Below are positions 34,256 to 43,029 of a DNA stretch of 64,000 nucleotides, in pieces. Source of the DNA: Lachnospiraceae bacterium (GTDB lineage: Bacteria; Bacillota; Clostridia; Lachnospirales; Lachnospiraceae); contig SVFQ01000012.1 of assembly GCA_015056765.1 (NCBI GenBank), positions 1 through 64,000 on the forward strand, written 5' to 3'. Each line of letters opens with the position of its first letter. Within the stretch, counting starts at the first letter, position 1. Below the pieces are notes generated by a model, which saw nothing but the letters and a program-made list of their open reading frames with translations, was not told the origin of the DNA and did not search any database. A program made the translations under genes and the position numbers.

Positions 34256-35203
34256 GTGGCAGATAGTTTAAGTCCAAGGCGTCGAAAACGCGTACAGCGT
34301 CTCAAAAGAATCATCGTTGGCACTGTAATCACCGTGTTGGTTTTGCCTACTGTAATCGCTATCCTTTTGGGCGTGCAGAATTACAGATTGCATAAGGAAA
34401 TCAGCCTGTTGCAAGCACAGCTCTGTGCCGGGGGCGAAAAGGCAAGTGGTGAGAATCTATCTTCCGGTACTGCTTTATCGGGCACCCTACAGGCCCAGGC
34501 AGAAAAGACCACAAAAGTGGTAACAGAAGTAGCAGAGACTGCAGTGGAGGAGTTAGAAGAGGCAAAGCCTGTAAGGCAGATTTACCTGACTTTTGACGAC
34601 GGTCCCAGTGGCAGGACAGACAAGATCCTGGATATCTTAGAAAAGTACGATATCAAAGCGACATTCTTTGTGGTGGGTAAGCCACAGGAAGAGTATGAGA
34701 TTCTGTATCAGAGAATTGTCAAAGAAGGGCATACCTTGGGGATGCATTCTTACAGTCACAGTTACAGTAGTCTATATGCAGACGCAGACAGTTTTACAAA
34801 CGACCTTGATAAATTGCAGGAATTTTTATATGATAAAACAGGTGTAGAGAGTACTTTTTATCGCTTTCCCGGTGGCAGTAGCAACACTGTCAGCAAAACC
34901 GATATGGATGTGTTTTTAGACATCTTAAAGGAGCGAAAGATTACCTATTTTGATTGGAATGTATCCGCAGATGATGCGGCAAATTATCATAAGTCCAGTC
35001 AGCAGATTATAGACAATTGTCTAAGAGGTATCGAAAAGCATGAGGGGACCATCGTGATTCTATTACACGATGCAGATGATAAGAAGTCGACGGTAGAGGC
35101 TTTGCCTGGGCTGATCGAAGCAATTAAGGCCAGGGGAGATGCAGAGTTTTACCCAATTACGGACGATACTCCTTTGATTCAACATAGGAGCTTGTCACAA
35201 TAA
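34256..35203 (+). CDS. Membrane-anchored polysaccharide deacetylase (NodB domain)
   Basis: A CE4 esterase expected to deacetylate GlcNAc or MurNAc residues of peptidoglycan outside the cell. A basic N-terminus and one signal-anchor helix (residues about 20-40), then a spacer with Ser/Gly/Thr, precede the NodB domain. Metal and catalytic residues visible: D114 and D115 in TFDDGPS, H164 and H168 in HSYSHSY, the RFPGGSSN motif near residue 205, and LLHD near 276. Length is 315 aa. The start is GTG 34256 behind AGGAGG. The next gene, 19 bases on, is a bactofilin. Deacetylation of this kind is associated with lysozyme resistance in other Firmicutes. Confidence 0.93.
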   Translation: MADSLSPRRRKRVQRLKRIIVGTVITVLVLPTVIAILLGVQNYRLHKEISLLQAQLCAGGEKASGENLSSGTALSGTLQAQAEKTTKVVTEVAETAVEELEEAKPVRQIYLTFDDGPSGRTDKILDILEKYDIKATFFVVGKPQEEYEILYQRIVKEGHTLGMHSYSHSYSSLYADADSFTNDLDKLQEFLYDKTGVESTFYRFPGGSSNTVSKTDMDVFLDILKERKITYFDWNVSADDAANYHKSSQQIIDNCLRGIEKHEGTIVILLHDADDKKSTVEALPGLIEAIKARGDAEFYPITDDTPLIQHRSLSQ

Positions 35204-35222
35204 AGAAAAGGTGGAGGATACC

Positions 35223-35993
35223 ATGGGATTTTTTTCAGAATTAAAAGAAGACTTATCACAGGCAGTTACAGAGTTGACACCAGAAGAATTAGAAGCAGAA
35301 AAAACAGAAAATGCAGCACCTGAGACTGCTGATGATTTGAGCAAAATGCTCGATAATATGGATTTGGATCAGCTTGCAAATGCAGAAGCTGAATCAGATA
35401 CAAAGGTAAATGGGGAGGAAAATGTAAAAGTGGGAGAAGCAGAAGAAACCGTAGAGCAGGAAGTCTACGAGCCTAGAACGGAGAAACTTTTCGCCGGCTC
35501 TGTAGCATCATCTCCTGTAGCAGATGAGAATTCCATCATCACCTTAAACATGACTGTAAAGGGTGATATTACATCTCAGGGATCTCTTGAGGTGATTGGT
35601 AATGTGGTTGGTAATATCGATGTCATGGGCAAGTTAAATGTAACAGGCTCCGTCACAGGTAATTCCAAAGCAGCTGAGTTCTATGCTGAAAAGGCTAGAA
35701 TCAATGGTGAAGTACATTCTGAAGGGTCTCTGAAAATCGGTCAGAGCTCTATCATCATCGGTAATGTATTCGGTACCAGCGCAGTAATCGCAGGTGCGGT
35801 AAAGGGTGATATCGACGTACATGGCCCTGTTATCCTAGATGCATCCGCCATCGTTATGGGTAACATCAAATCCAAATCCGTACAGATTAATAATGGTGCG
35901 GTAATCGAAGGTATGTGTTCTCAGTGCTATGCTGATGTGAACCCTACATCCTTCTTTGAAAATGTGAAAAAATCCAGTGGAAAGAATAAATAA
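35223..35993 (+). CDS. Bactofilin-family cytoskeletal protein
   Basis: Polymer-forming beta-helix protein. The first 90 residues are acidic and probably disordered. The bactofilin (DUF583) core follows (about 100-225): repeated strands of the GDITSQGSLEVIGNVVGNI, GSVTGNSK, GEVHSEGSLKIG and KGDIDVHGPV kind with the alternating Gly/Val spacing of a right-handed beta-helix. Bactofilins assemble without nucleotides and localise wall-modifying enzymes. Start is ATG 35223, with GGTGGAGG directly upstream; the in-frame GTG 35211 lies inside that site. Adjacency to a NodB deacetylase fits a scaffold-enzyme pair. CSQC near the C-terminus is unusual. Confidence 0.88.
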   Translation: MGFFSELKEDLSQAVTELTPEELEAEKTENAAPETADDLSKMLDNMDLDQLANAEAESDTKVNGEENVKVGEAEETVEQEVYEPRTEKLFAGSVASSPVADENSIITLNMTVKGDITSQGSLEVIGNVVGNIDVMGKLNVTGSVTGNSKAAEFYAEKARINGEVHSEGSLKIGQSSIIIGNVFGTSAVIAGAVKGDIDVHGPVILDASAIVMGNIKSKSVQINNGAVIEGMCSQCYADVNPTSFFENVKKSSGKNK

Positions 35994-36009
35994 AGGAGCC
36001 TGATACTGC

Positions 36010-36705
36010 ATGAAACGTATCATGTTAAAACTCAGCGGTGAAGCGCTGGCAGGGGAAAAAAAGACAGGATTTGACGAAGAGACAGTTCGCAAAGTTGCGC
36101 TGCAGGTCAAAGAATTAGTAGATCAGAAAATGGAAGTGGGCATCGTGATCGGCGGTGGTAACTTCTGGAGAGGAAGAAGCAGCGAGAACATTGATCGTAC
36201 CAAGGCAGACCAGATTGGTATGCTGGCTACCATTATGAACTGCATCTACGTATCTGAGATTTTCAGAAGCGTAGGTATGACTACCAATATTCTCACACCA
36301 TTTGAGTGTGGTAGTTTTACAAAGCTGTTTTCCAAGGACCGTGCAAATAAATATTTTGCACGTGGTCAGGTAGTATTCTTCGCAGGTGGTACCGGACATC
36401 CATACTTCTCCACAGATACAGGAGTTGTATTGCGAGCAATCGAAGTGGATGCAGAGGTGATTTTCCTTGCAAAGGCCATCGATGGTGTTTATGACGATGA
36501 TCCGAAGAAGAATCCAAATGCAAAGAAATATGACACTGTAACCATTCAGGAAGTCATTGATAAAAACTTACAGGTTGTAGATATGACCGCATCCATCTTG
36601 GCAAGAGACAATCATATGCCAATGTGGGTATTTGGCTTGGAGGGAGACCGTAGCATCGTAGAAGCTGTATCCGGTCAGTTCTCCGGCACAAAAGTGACTG
36701 TATAG
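36010..36705 (+). CDS. pyrH: Uridylate kinase
   Basis: Phosphorylates UMP to UDP; the hexameric amino-acid-kinase-fold enzyme. Visible: KLSGEALAG at the N-terminus, GGGNFWRGR near residues 47-55, FFAGGTGHPYFSTDT near 130, and DGVYDDDPKKNP near 160. At 231 aa it is slightly short but complete. Start ATG 36010 behind AAAGGAGCC. It begins the conserved pyrH-frr-uppS-cdsA-dxr-rseP block; rpsB and tsf, which usually precede it, are replaced here by the bactofilin gene. Confidence 0.97.
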   Translation: MKRIMLKLSGEALAGEKKTGFDEETVRKVALQVKELVDQKMEVGIVIGGGNFWRGRSSENIDRTKADQIGMLATIMNCIYVSEIFRSVGMTTNILTPFECGSFTKLFSKDRANKYFARGQVVFFAGGTGHPYFSTDTGVVLRAIEVDAEVIFLAKAIDGVYDDDPKKNPNAKKYDTVTIQEVIDKNLQVVDMTASILARDNHMPMWVFGLEGDRSIVEAVSGQFSGTKVTV

Positions 36706-36726
36706 TCGAAAGATTAGGAGGCCATT

Positions 36727-37278
36727 ATGGACGAGCGTTTACAAGTATTTGACGAGAAAATGAAAAAGGCTGTGAATCACCTGGAAAGTGAATTCGCTAC
36801 AATCCGTGCAGGAAGAGCCAATCCACATGTATTAGATAAAGTGAAGGTAGACTATTACGGAACCCCTACTCCAATTCAGCAGGTAGGTAATGTAACAGTT
36901 CCGGAACCACGTATGATTCAGATCGCTCCATGGGAAAAGAGCTTAATCAAAGAAATTGAAAAAGCAATCATGACTAGTGATATCGGTATCACACCATCTA
37001 ATGATGGCGCTGTAATCAGATTGGTATTCCCGGAACTTACCGAGGAACGTAGAAAAGACTTGGTAAAAGATGTAAAGAAAAAAGCAGAGGATTCCAAAGT
37101 CGCAGTACGTAACGTACGTCGTGATGGTAATGATGCATTTAAAAAACTGGAAAAAGAAGATGTTTCCAAGGATGAAATTGAAGAATTACAGGACAATCTG
37201 CAGAAACTGACAGATCAGTATATCAAAGAGATTGACCAGATTCTGGAAGCAAAATCCAAAGAAATCATGACAGTATAA
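36727..37278 (+). CDS. frr: Ribosome recycling factor
   Basis: Splits post-termination ribosomes together with EF-G. The 183-aa sequence is full length, with the three-helix bundle (FATIRAGRANPHVLD near residue 25 and RKDLVKDVKKKAEDSKVAVRN near 115) and the small beta domain with NVTVPEPRMIQIAPW. The start has TTAGGAGG at the right distance. It follows pyrH by 21 bases and is likely in the same transcript. A stable hairpin separates it from uppS. Confidence 0.98.
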   Translation: MDERLQVFDEKMKKAVNHLESEFATIRAGRANPHVLDKVKVDYYGTPTPIQQVGNVTVPEPRMIQIAPWEKSLIKEIEKAIMTSDIGITPSNDGAVIRLVFPELTEERRKDLVKDVKKKAEDSKVAVRNVRRDGNDAFKKLEKEDVSKDEIEELQDNLQKLTDQYIKEIDQILEAKSKEIMTV

Positions 37279-37291
37279 AAGTAGAAAAAGG

Positions 37292-37320
37292 GGCGGGTAT
37301 CTGTTTAGGTATCTGCCTTT
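37292..37320 (+). terminator. Hairpin between frr and uppS (possible weak terminator)
   Basis: GGCGGGTATC (37292-37301) pairs with GGTATCTGCC (37308-37317) over a six-base loop, including three G-T pairs, but only three T residues follow. It may attenuate or mark an RNA processing site. Confidence 0.4.
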
Positions 37321-37340
37321 CCTACTAATAGGAGAATAGA

Positions 37341-38045
37341 ATGAGTGTACCAAATCACGTGGCGATTATCCTGGATGGAAATGGCCGTTGGGCAAAAAGC
37401 AAAGGGAAACCCAGAACCTATGGACATATGCAGGGGGCCAAAAACGTGGAAACAATTTGCCGCGCTGCAGATGCAATAGGAATTAAATATTTGACTTTTT
37501 ATGCCTTTTCCACAGAGAACTGGAAGAGACCGGAGTCAGAAGTAGAGGCGCTGATGTCTTTGTTGGATCAGTATCTGAAGAAACTGATGAAATCCGCTGT
37601 CAAGGAGAATATGCAGGTGCATTTTATCGGAGACAGAAGTGCATTAAATGAGAAAATTCAGGAGACCATGGGTGTACTGGAAGAAAAAACCAAAGTGTGT
37701 ACCGGTCTTACTTTTACCATAGCAATCAATTACGGTTCCAGAGATGAAATCAGAAGGGCTGTGCAGGAGATTGCAAAAGAAGCAAAGGATGGCAATCTGG
37801 CAATCGAAGACATTACAGAAGCAGAAATCGCAAAGCACCTGGATACCAGAGATATTCCGGATCCGGATTTGATGATTCGTACTTCCTATGAGCTTCGCCT
37901 CAGTAATTTCCTGATGTGGCAGCTTGCATATGCAGAGTTTTACTTTACAGAAGTACCTTGGCCTGATTTTACAAAAGAAGAATTACAAAAAGCGGTGGAT
38001 GAGTATGAGAAGCGCCACAGACGCTTTGGAGCTTTGGAGGAATAA
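37341..38045 (+). CDS. uppS: Isoprenyl transferase (undecaprenyl diphosphate synthase)
   Basis: cis-Prenyltransferase adding isopentenyl units to farnesyl diphosphate to make the C55 carrier for wall synthesis. The active-site start IILDGNGRWAKSKG (D12), the FSTENWKRP motif near residue 60-68, and the C-terminal RTSYELRLSNFLMWQLAYAEFYF with EVPWPDF are diagnostic. At 234 aa it is normal. AATAGGAG precedes the ATG. It lies three bases from cdsA and supplies the lipid used by MraY, encoded earlier in this window. Confidence 0.97.
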   Translation: MSVPNHVAIILDGNGRWAKSKGKPRTYGHMQGAKNVETICRAADAIGIKYLTFYAFSTENWKRPESEVEALMSLLDQYLKKLMKSAVKENMQVHFIGDRSALNEKIQETMGVLEEKTKVCTGLTFTIAINYGSRDEIRRAVQEIAKEAKDGNLAIEDITEAEIAKHLDTRDIPDPDLMIRTSYELRLSNFLMWQLAYAEFYFTEVPWPDFTKEELQKAVDEYEKRHRRFGALEE

Positions 38046-38047
38046 AC

Positions 38048-38896
38048 ATGTTTTGGAAACGACTGGGAAGTGGTGTAGTACTTATCATTATTGCACTGGT
38101 TACGCTAATTCTCGGCGGTCCGCTTTTGGATGTGACCGTATTTTTGATTTCTTTGGTAGGCTACACAGAGCTGATGAAAGCTTTAGGTGTAGCGGAAAAT
38201 AAGAAAAACGCCATGTATCTGGTGGGTGTCACAGGAATTTGTGCATGGTATGTTCTGATTTTCCTAGGAAATCAGTTCTATGAAATAGATACATTCTTCA
38301 CCGCATTGCTGGTGATTTTACTGGTATTTTTCGGATGCATGTTTTTGTATGTGTTCCAGTATCCCAAGAGAAAAGCATGGGAAGTAGAAGCCAGTCTTTT
38401 TTCTTTCCTGTATGCGCCATTTATGCTTTCTTTTATCGACTTGACCAGAAATCTGCAGCACGGAAAAGAAATCGTTTGGTTAATCTTCATCAGCTCCTGG
38501 GGCTGTGATACTTGTGCGTATTGTGTGGGTATGCTTTGTGGTAAACACAAAATGACACCACTGCTTAGCCCGAAAAAGACCATTGAAGGAGCCTTTGGCG
38601 GAATTGTGGGTGCAGGTCTTATTGGCTTCATTTATGGCGCCGTGCTGAGCATCAATGATGCAGGAATGGCATGGTATAGCTTTGGTGTGCCTTTTGCCGT
38701 GATTGGAGCTATTGGAGCCATGATTTCCATGGTGGGAGATTTAGCCGCTTCTGCCATTAAGAGAGAGCATGAAATCAAAGACTATGGTACGTTGATTCCG
38801 GGCCATGGTGGTATCATGGATCGTTTTGACAGTGTGATTTTCACAGCACCGGCTGTTTATTTTTTGGCATGTCTGGTGTTCCGTAATTTTAGATAA
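38048..38896 (+). CDS. cdsA: Phosphatidate cytidylyltransferase
   Basis: Makes CDP-diacylglycerol, the precursor of membrane phospholipids. Eight or so transmembrane helices are visible, and the family signature GDLAASAIKREHEIKDYG followed by IPGHGGIMDRFDS lies near residues 233-262. Length of 282 aa is typical. Its stop overlaps a possible ATG for an extended dxr form, so the operon is tightly packed. Confidence 0.96.
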   Translation: MFWKRLGSGVVLIIIALVTLILGGPLLDVTVFLISLVGYTELMKALGVAENKKNAMYLVGVTGICAWYVLIFLGNQFYEIDTFFTALLVILLVFFGCMFLYVFQYPKRKAWEVEASLFSFLYAPFMLSFIDLTRNLQHGKEIVWLIFISSWGCDTCAYCVGMLCGKHKMTPLLSPKKTIEGAFGGIVGAGLIGFIYGAVLSINDAGMAWYSFGVPFAVIGAIGAMISMVGDLAASAIKREHEIKDYGTLIPGHGGIMDRFDSVIFTAPAVYFLACLVFRNFR

Positions 38897-38931
38897 TGGA
38901 AGGCAGAGTAATCTGCAGAAAAGAGAGAAAC

Positions 38932-40080
38932 ATGAAACGAATTGGTATTTTAGGTTCTACAGGTTCCATAGGCACACAGACCTTGGAAATCGTAGACGCC
39001 TATCCGGAAGAACTGGAAGTAGTGGCATTAGCTGCCGGTACCAGTGTAGATAAAATCGAGAAGCAGATACGTAAATATAAACCGAGATTTGTAGCAATGT
39101 GGTCAGAAGAAGCCGCAAAAGACCTGCAGGTAAAAGTAGCTGATTTGGATGTAAAGGTGTCTTATGGTATGGATGGTCTTTGCGAAATGGCAAGCCTGGA
39201 TTACATGGATACCTTGGTAACAGCTGTAGTAGGTATGATTGGTATCAAACCTACCATTACCGCTATAGAGCATCATAAAGAGATAGCACTTGCCAACAAA
39301 GAAACCCTGGTAACCGCCGGACATATCATTATGCCACTGGCCAAAGAAAAAGGGGTGAAAATCCTGCCGGTGGACAGCGAGCACAGTGCTATATTCCAGT
39401 CCTTGCAGGGAAGCCACAGTCATGGAGAAATCAAGAGAATTCTTTTGACTGCATCAGGCGGCCCTTTCCGCGGAAAAAAGACAGAAGAATTACGAAGCAT
39501 GAAAGCTTCTGATGCCTTAAAGCATCCAAACTGGTCCATGGGACGTAAGATTACCGTTGATTCTGCTACCTTAGTGAATAAAGGACTGGAAGTCATGGAG
39601 GCAAAATGGCTCTTTGATGTGGGACTGGATGATATTCAGGTAGTGGTACATCCTCAGAGCATCCTGCACTCTGCAGTAGAGTACGTGGATGGAGCGGTTA
39701 TCGGACAGATGGGTGTGCCGGATATGAAGCTTCCGATTCAGTATGCTTTGTTCTATCCGAACAGAAGACCTATGAGCGGTAATCAACTGGATTTGTTTGC
39801 TGTAGGAAATATGACCTTTGAAAAACCGGACCCGGTAACCTTTAAAGGCCTTGAACTTGCCTTCCGCGCAGCCAGAATCGGTGGTAGTATGCCAACTGTG
39901 TTCAATGCAGCCAATGAAAAGGCGGTAGCGCTGTTTTTGGAAGATAAGATTTCCTTCTTACAGATTGCAGAATTGATAGAAAGAGCAATGGATGAGCACG
40001 ATACATGGGAGTCTCCAAGTTTGGAAGAAATCCTTCTGGCTGAGAAACAGGCCCATGAAAGTGTTATGAGAGCATTATGA
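38932..40080 (+). CDS. dxr: 1-deoxy-D-xylulose 5-phosphate reductoisomerase
   Basis: Second step of the methylerythritol phosphate pathway, converting DXP to MEP with NADPH. The N-terminal ILGSTGSIGTQTL nucleotide-binding motif, VDSEHSAIFQ metal ligands near residue 142-151, SGGPFRG near 178 and the NWSMGRKITVDSATLVNKGLE stretch near 200 are all present. I take ATG 38932 (382 aa), giving the family N-terminus MKRIGILGS; an in-frame ATG at 38896 overlapping cdsA would add 12 residues. Works in the same pathway as IspG at 44857. It overlaps rseP by four bases. Confidence 0.97.
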   Translation: MKRIGILGSTGSIGTQTLEIVDAYPEELEVVALAAGTSVDKIEKQIRKYKPRFVAMWSEEAAKDLQVKVADLDVKVSYGMDGLCEMASLDYMDTLVTAVVGMIGIKPTITAIEHHKEIALANKETLVTAGHIIMPLAKEKGVKILPVDSEHSAIFQSLQGSHSHGEIKRILLTASGGPFRGKKTEELRSMKASDALKHPNWSMGRKITVDSATLVNKGLEVMEAKWLFDVGLDDIQVVVHPQSILHSAVEYVDGAVIGQMGVPDMKLPIQYALFYPNRRPMSGNQLDLFAVGNMTFEKPDPVTFKGLELAFRAARIGGSMPTVFNAANEKAVALFLEDKISFLQIAELIERAMDEHDTWESPSLEEILLAEKQAHESVMRAL

Positions 40081-41189
40081 TGACATTACTATTATTCCTG
40101 ATAATTTTTATGGTGGTGGTTGTGGCCCATGAGTTTGGTCACTTCATTACCGCAAAACGAAACGGTATTCACGTAGTGGAATTTTCTGTGGGCATGGGCC
40201 CTATGATTGCCCATTTCGACAGAGGAGGCACTTGCTATGCGATTAGACTTCTTCCCCTAGGCGGTGCTTGTATTTTCGAAGGCGAGGATCAGATTACCAA
40301 TCCGGCGGCAACAAAAGATCCGTCTGAACCTTTGGAAATGCAGTCTGACGAAGAAGAGGAGAAAGGCAAGTATGGCATTTCTTTCTTGAAAGCCGGTGTA
40401 TGGGCAAGAATTGCAACGGTATTTGCAGGTCCTTTGTTTAATATGATATTGGGCTTTTTGGTGGCGCTGATTTTAGTAAGCTACAATGGGTCCGATAGAC
40501 CGGTGGTTGGACAGATTATGGAAAACTCTGCAGCGGAAGAAGCAGGCATGCAGAGTGGTGATGTCATCACCAGAATCAATGGAGAGAGAATTCACCTATA
40601 CAGGGAAGTATCTCTTATCTCTGCCTTAAACAGCAAAGGAAATCCATTGGCATTGGAATATGAAAGAGATGGAGTAAAATACTCCACCACTTTAGTGCCA
40701 AGATTTTCTACAGAGGATAATCGATATTATATGGGTATCCAGGGCGGTGCTGAAATCGTGGATGTGAAAGGGCTGCAGGTTTTCCAGTACGCCTTTTATG
40801 AAACCGGATACGTACTGAAAGCTACACTAAAAAGCTTACAAATGCTGGTTATGGGACAGCTTTCCAAAAACGATGTGTCGGGACCTGTGGGAATTGCCCA
40901 TGTGGTAGGAGACAGTTACCAGGAGGTGAAGGCATACGGCCCGGTAGCAGTTTTCATGCGTATGATTAATCTGATTTTAATCATTTCCGTAAACCTTGGT
41001 GTGATGAATCTTTTGCCATTACCTGCACTGGATGGAGGACGTCTGGTATTTCTGTTCGTGGAAGTCTTACGTGGCAAACCGGTTCCACCGGAAAAAGAAA
41101 GTATTGTTCACTTTGTTGGACTGATGTTATTCCTATTGTTGTCTGTGTTTGTTATGTACAATGACATCATGAACTACTTTATCAAATAG
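40077..41189 (+). CDS. rseP: Site-2 intramembrane metalloprotease RseP/RasP
   Basis: Membrane zinc protease performing regulated intramembrane proteolysis of anti-sigma factors and cleared signal peptides. The HEFGH zinc motif is at residues 18-22 in the first helix, a PDZ domain covers about 155-235 (AAEEAGMQSGDVITRINGE), and the third zinc ligand lies in NLLPLPALDGGRL near residue 315. An acidic insert of about 40 residues between helix 1 and 2 (near 75-100) is typical of clostridial members. It is the end of the pyrH-rseP block. Confidence 0.95.
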   Translation: MMTLLLFLIIFMVVVVAHEFGHFITAKRNGIHVVEFSVGMGPMIAHFDRGGTCYAIRLLPLGGACIFEGEDQITNPAATKDPSEPLEMQSDEEEEKGKYGISFLKAGVWARIATVFAGPLFNMILGFLVALILVSYNGSDRPVVGQIMENSAAEEAGMQSGDVITRINGERIHLYREVSLISALNSKGNPLALEYERDGVKYSTTLVPRFSTEDNRYYMGIQGGAEIVDVKGLQVFQYAFYETGYVLKATLKSLQMLVMGQLSKNDVSGPVGIAHVVGDSYQEVKAYGPVAVFMRMINLILIISVNLGVMNLLPLPALDGGRLVFLFVEVLRGKPVPPEKESIVHFVGLMLFLLLSVFVMYNDIMNYFIK

Positions 41190-41216
41190 GTTCAGGGTGT
41201 CGAAGAAAGGCTTGGT

Positions 41217-41906
41217 ATGAATCCGTTATTGGCCGCTGCGGTTTTTCCCGCGTTAGCACTTATCTTTTATGTGTATAAACAGGACCGAATCGAAAAAGAA
41301 CCCTGGGGACTGCTTTTCAAATTGATGTTTTGGGGTGCAGTCACAGTCATCCCCGCGGCACTGATTGAAGCAGCAGGAGATGCAATCATTGGATACTTTT
41401 ATGAGGCAGAATCTACTCAGTTCTTACTGATTAGTTGTTTTGCGGTGATTGGACTTGCAGAAGAAGGACTAAAGTATTTTGTGTTCCATAAAAAGGTCTG
41501 GAACAGTCCGGAGTTTAATTATCGGTTCGATGCCATTGTTTTTGCAGTATGTATCAGCCTTGGGTTTGCTATGTTAGAGAATATTCTGTATGTTTTTGAA
41601 GGCGGCTTCCAAACAGCTGTGATTCGTGCCTTTACCGCGATCCCGGCCCATGCAATCAATGCGGTCTTTATGGGATACTACTTTGGGCAGGCAAAACTTA
41701 GTCAGAGTATGGGCGAGCATCAAGCAGAAATCATTGATAAGAGATTGGCACTTTTGGTGCCGGTGGTACTGCATGGTTTCTACGACTTCTGTGCTATGAA
41801 GCAGACAGAATTCTTTACAGTGGTATTTCTGATTTTCGTTGTGGTAATGGATATTCTAGCAGTATCTCGAATTAGACGCTCTTCAGAGCACGACATGAGA
41901 GTTTAG
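41217..41906 (+). CDS. PrsW-family intramembrane protease-like protein
   Basis: A 229-aa polytopic protein with about seven helices. The PrsW-family motifs are recognisable: EEGLKYF (AEEGLKYFVFH) near residue 84, GFAMLENILY near 120, and HAINAVFMGYYFG near 145, supplying the conserved Glu and His residues; a further HGFYDF lies near 185. PrsW in Bacillus cleaves the anti-sigma factor RsiW; here no sigma/anti-sigma pair is nearby, so the substrate is unknown. The position directly after another intramembrane protease, RseP, is notable. The start is ATG 41217; GAAAGG lies upstream. Confidence 0.88.
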   Translation: MNPLLAAAVFPALALIFYVYKQDRIEKEPWGLLFKLMFWGAVTVIPAALIEAAGDAIIGYFYEAESTQFLLISCFAVIGLAEEGLKYFVFHKKVWNSPEFNYRFDAIVFAVCISLGFAMLENILYVFEGGFQTAVIRAFTAIPAHAINAVFMGYYFGQAKLSQSMGEHQAEIIDKRLALLVPVVLHGFYDFCAMKQTEFFTVVFLIFVVVMDILAVSRIRRSSEHDMRV

Positions 41907-41914
41907 GAGGCAGT

Positions 41915-42892
41915 ATGGCAAAGGTAGATTTGGTTACAGGATTTTTGGGAGCAGGGAAAACTACCTTTATTTTAGACTATGCAAAAGACTGTATCGCAAA
42001 GGGCGAGCGAGTTGGCATTATCGAGAATGACTATGGTGCAGTGAATATCGATATGGTCTTATTACAAGAAGAATTAGGAGACGCGTGTGGGCTTGAAATG
42101 GTCATCGGAGGAGATGGCATCGAAGCCCATAGGCGTAGATTAAAGACAAAACTCATTGCAATGGGAATGATGGGCTACTCCCGTATTATCGTGGAGCCTT
42201 CCGGCATTTTCGATGTGGATGAGTTTTTTGATTTGCTTTATGAGGAGCCATTAGATAGATGGTACGAAAAGGGGAGCGTCATTACCCTGGTAGATGCTAC
42301 TTTATCCACCCAGACCCTGACAAAGGAAAGCAGGTATATTCTGGTTTCCCAGCTTGCAGAAGCAGGTGCGGTGGTACTGAATAAATGCGATCTTGCCACC
42401 GAAGATACTTTACAGAAAACCTGGGATATGGTGGGAGCTGCATTAGAAGAGTTTGGCTGTAAGAGAGACTTTGCTATGGTTATGGCAAAGCCGGCTGATG
42501 CTGTGAGCCTTCCTGTATGCCATAAACAACTGATTCCTTTGGATTTTGACAAACTCAGAAGTGCAGGTCATGTACACCAGGATCATATCAAACTTCCGGT
42601 ATTGGAAGAGGGAGCCTATGGCTCTGTGTATTTGTTCGACGTACAGCTTAGCAAAGAGCAGACGATTCAGAAAATCAAAAAACTTTTTGCGGATTCCGAG
42701 TTCGGAAAAGTCATTCGAGTGAAAGGGCATGTACGGACACCGGATGGAGTGATAGAGCTGAATGGAACAAAGGAGCAGGTAGAAGAAAAGCCGGTTCCGG
42801 ATTGTAATACAGTGCTGATTGTCATTGGAGAATCTTTGGATAAAGCAAGAATCGAGAATGAGTTTTCCGAAAATAGCAATAATTATGAATGA
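41915..42892 (+). CDS. COG0523/CobW-family GTPase lacking the CxCC motif
   Basis: A G3E-family P-loop GTPase of 325 aa. Walker A is GFLGAGKTT (9-17), IVEPSGIF lies near residue 90-97 and the guanine-specificity NKCD near 155-158. The C-terminal CobW_C-like domain follows (KVIRVKGHVRTPDGVIEL). COG0523 metallochaperones usually have a metal-binding CxCC just after switch I; here that stretch reads VIGGDGIEAHRRR, with no cysteine. The protein may therefore have lost or changed metal binding. It lies eight bases after the PrsW-like gene and is followed by a terminator. Confidence 0.88.
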   Translation: MAKVDLVTGFLGAGKTTFILDYAKDCIAKGERVGIIENDYGAVNIDMVLLQEELGDACGLEMVIGGDGIEAHRRRLKTKLIAMGMMGYSRIIVEPSGIFDVDEFFDLLYEEPLDRWYEKGSVITLVDATLSTQTLTKESRYILVSQLAEAGAVVLNKCDLATEDTLQKTWDMVGAALEEFGCKRDFAMVMAKPADAVSLPVCHKQLIPLDFDKLRSAGHVHQDHIKLPVLEEGAYGSVYLFDVQLSKEQTIQKIKKLFADSEFGKVIRVKGHVRTPDGVIELNGTKEQVEEKPVPDCNTVLIVIGESLDKARIENEFSENSNNYE

Positions 42893-42901
42893 TAACTTGT
42901 C

Positions 42902-42943
42902 AAAAGCTACGAGATATGATACATTCATTCTCGTAGCTTTTTT
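42902..42943 (+). terminator. Rho-independent terminator
   Basis: AAAAGCTACGAG (42902-42913) pairs perfectly with CTCGTAGCTTTT (42930-42941), followed by a continuing T run. It closes the transcript carrying rseP, the PrsW-like gene and the COG0523 gene. Confidence 0.9.
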
Positions 42944-43029
42944 CTATAAAATCTATTTTTCATCTGAAAATCTGAAATTCGAATCTGGCTACAAGTTTCA
43001 CTGTTATATAAAAAGAAAAGGAAAAGTAT

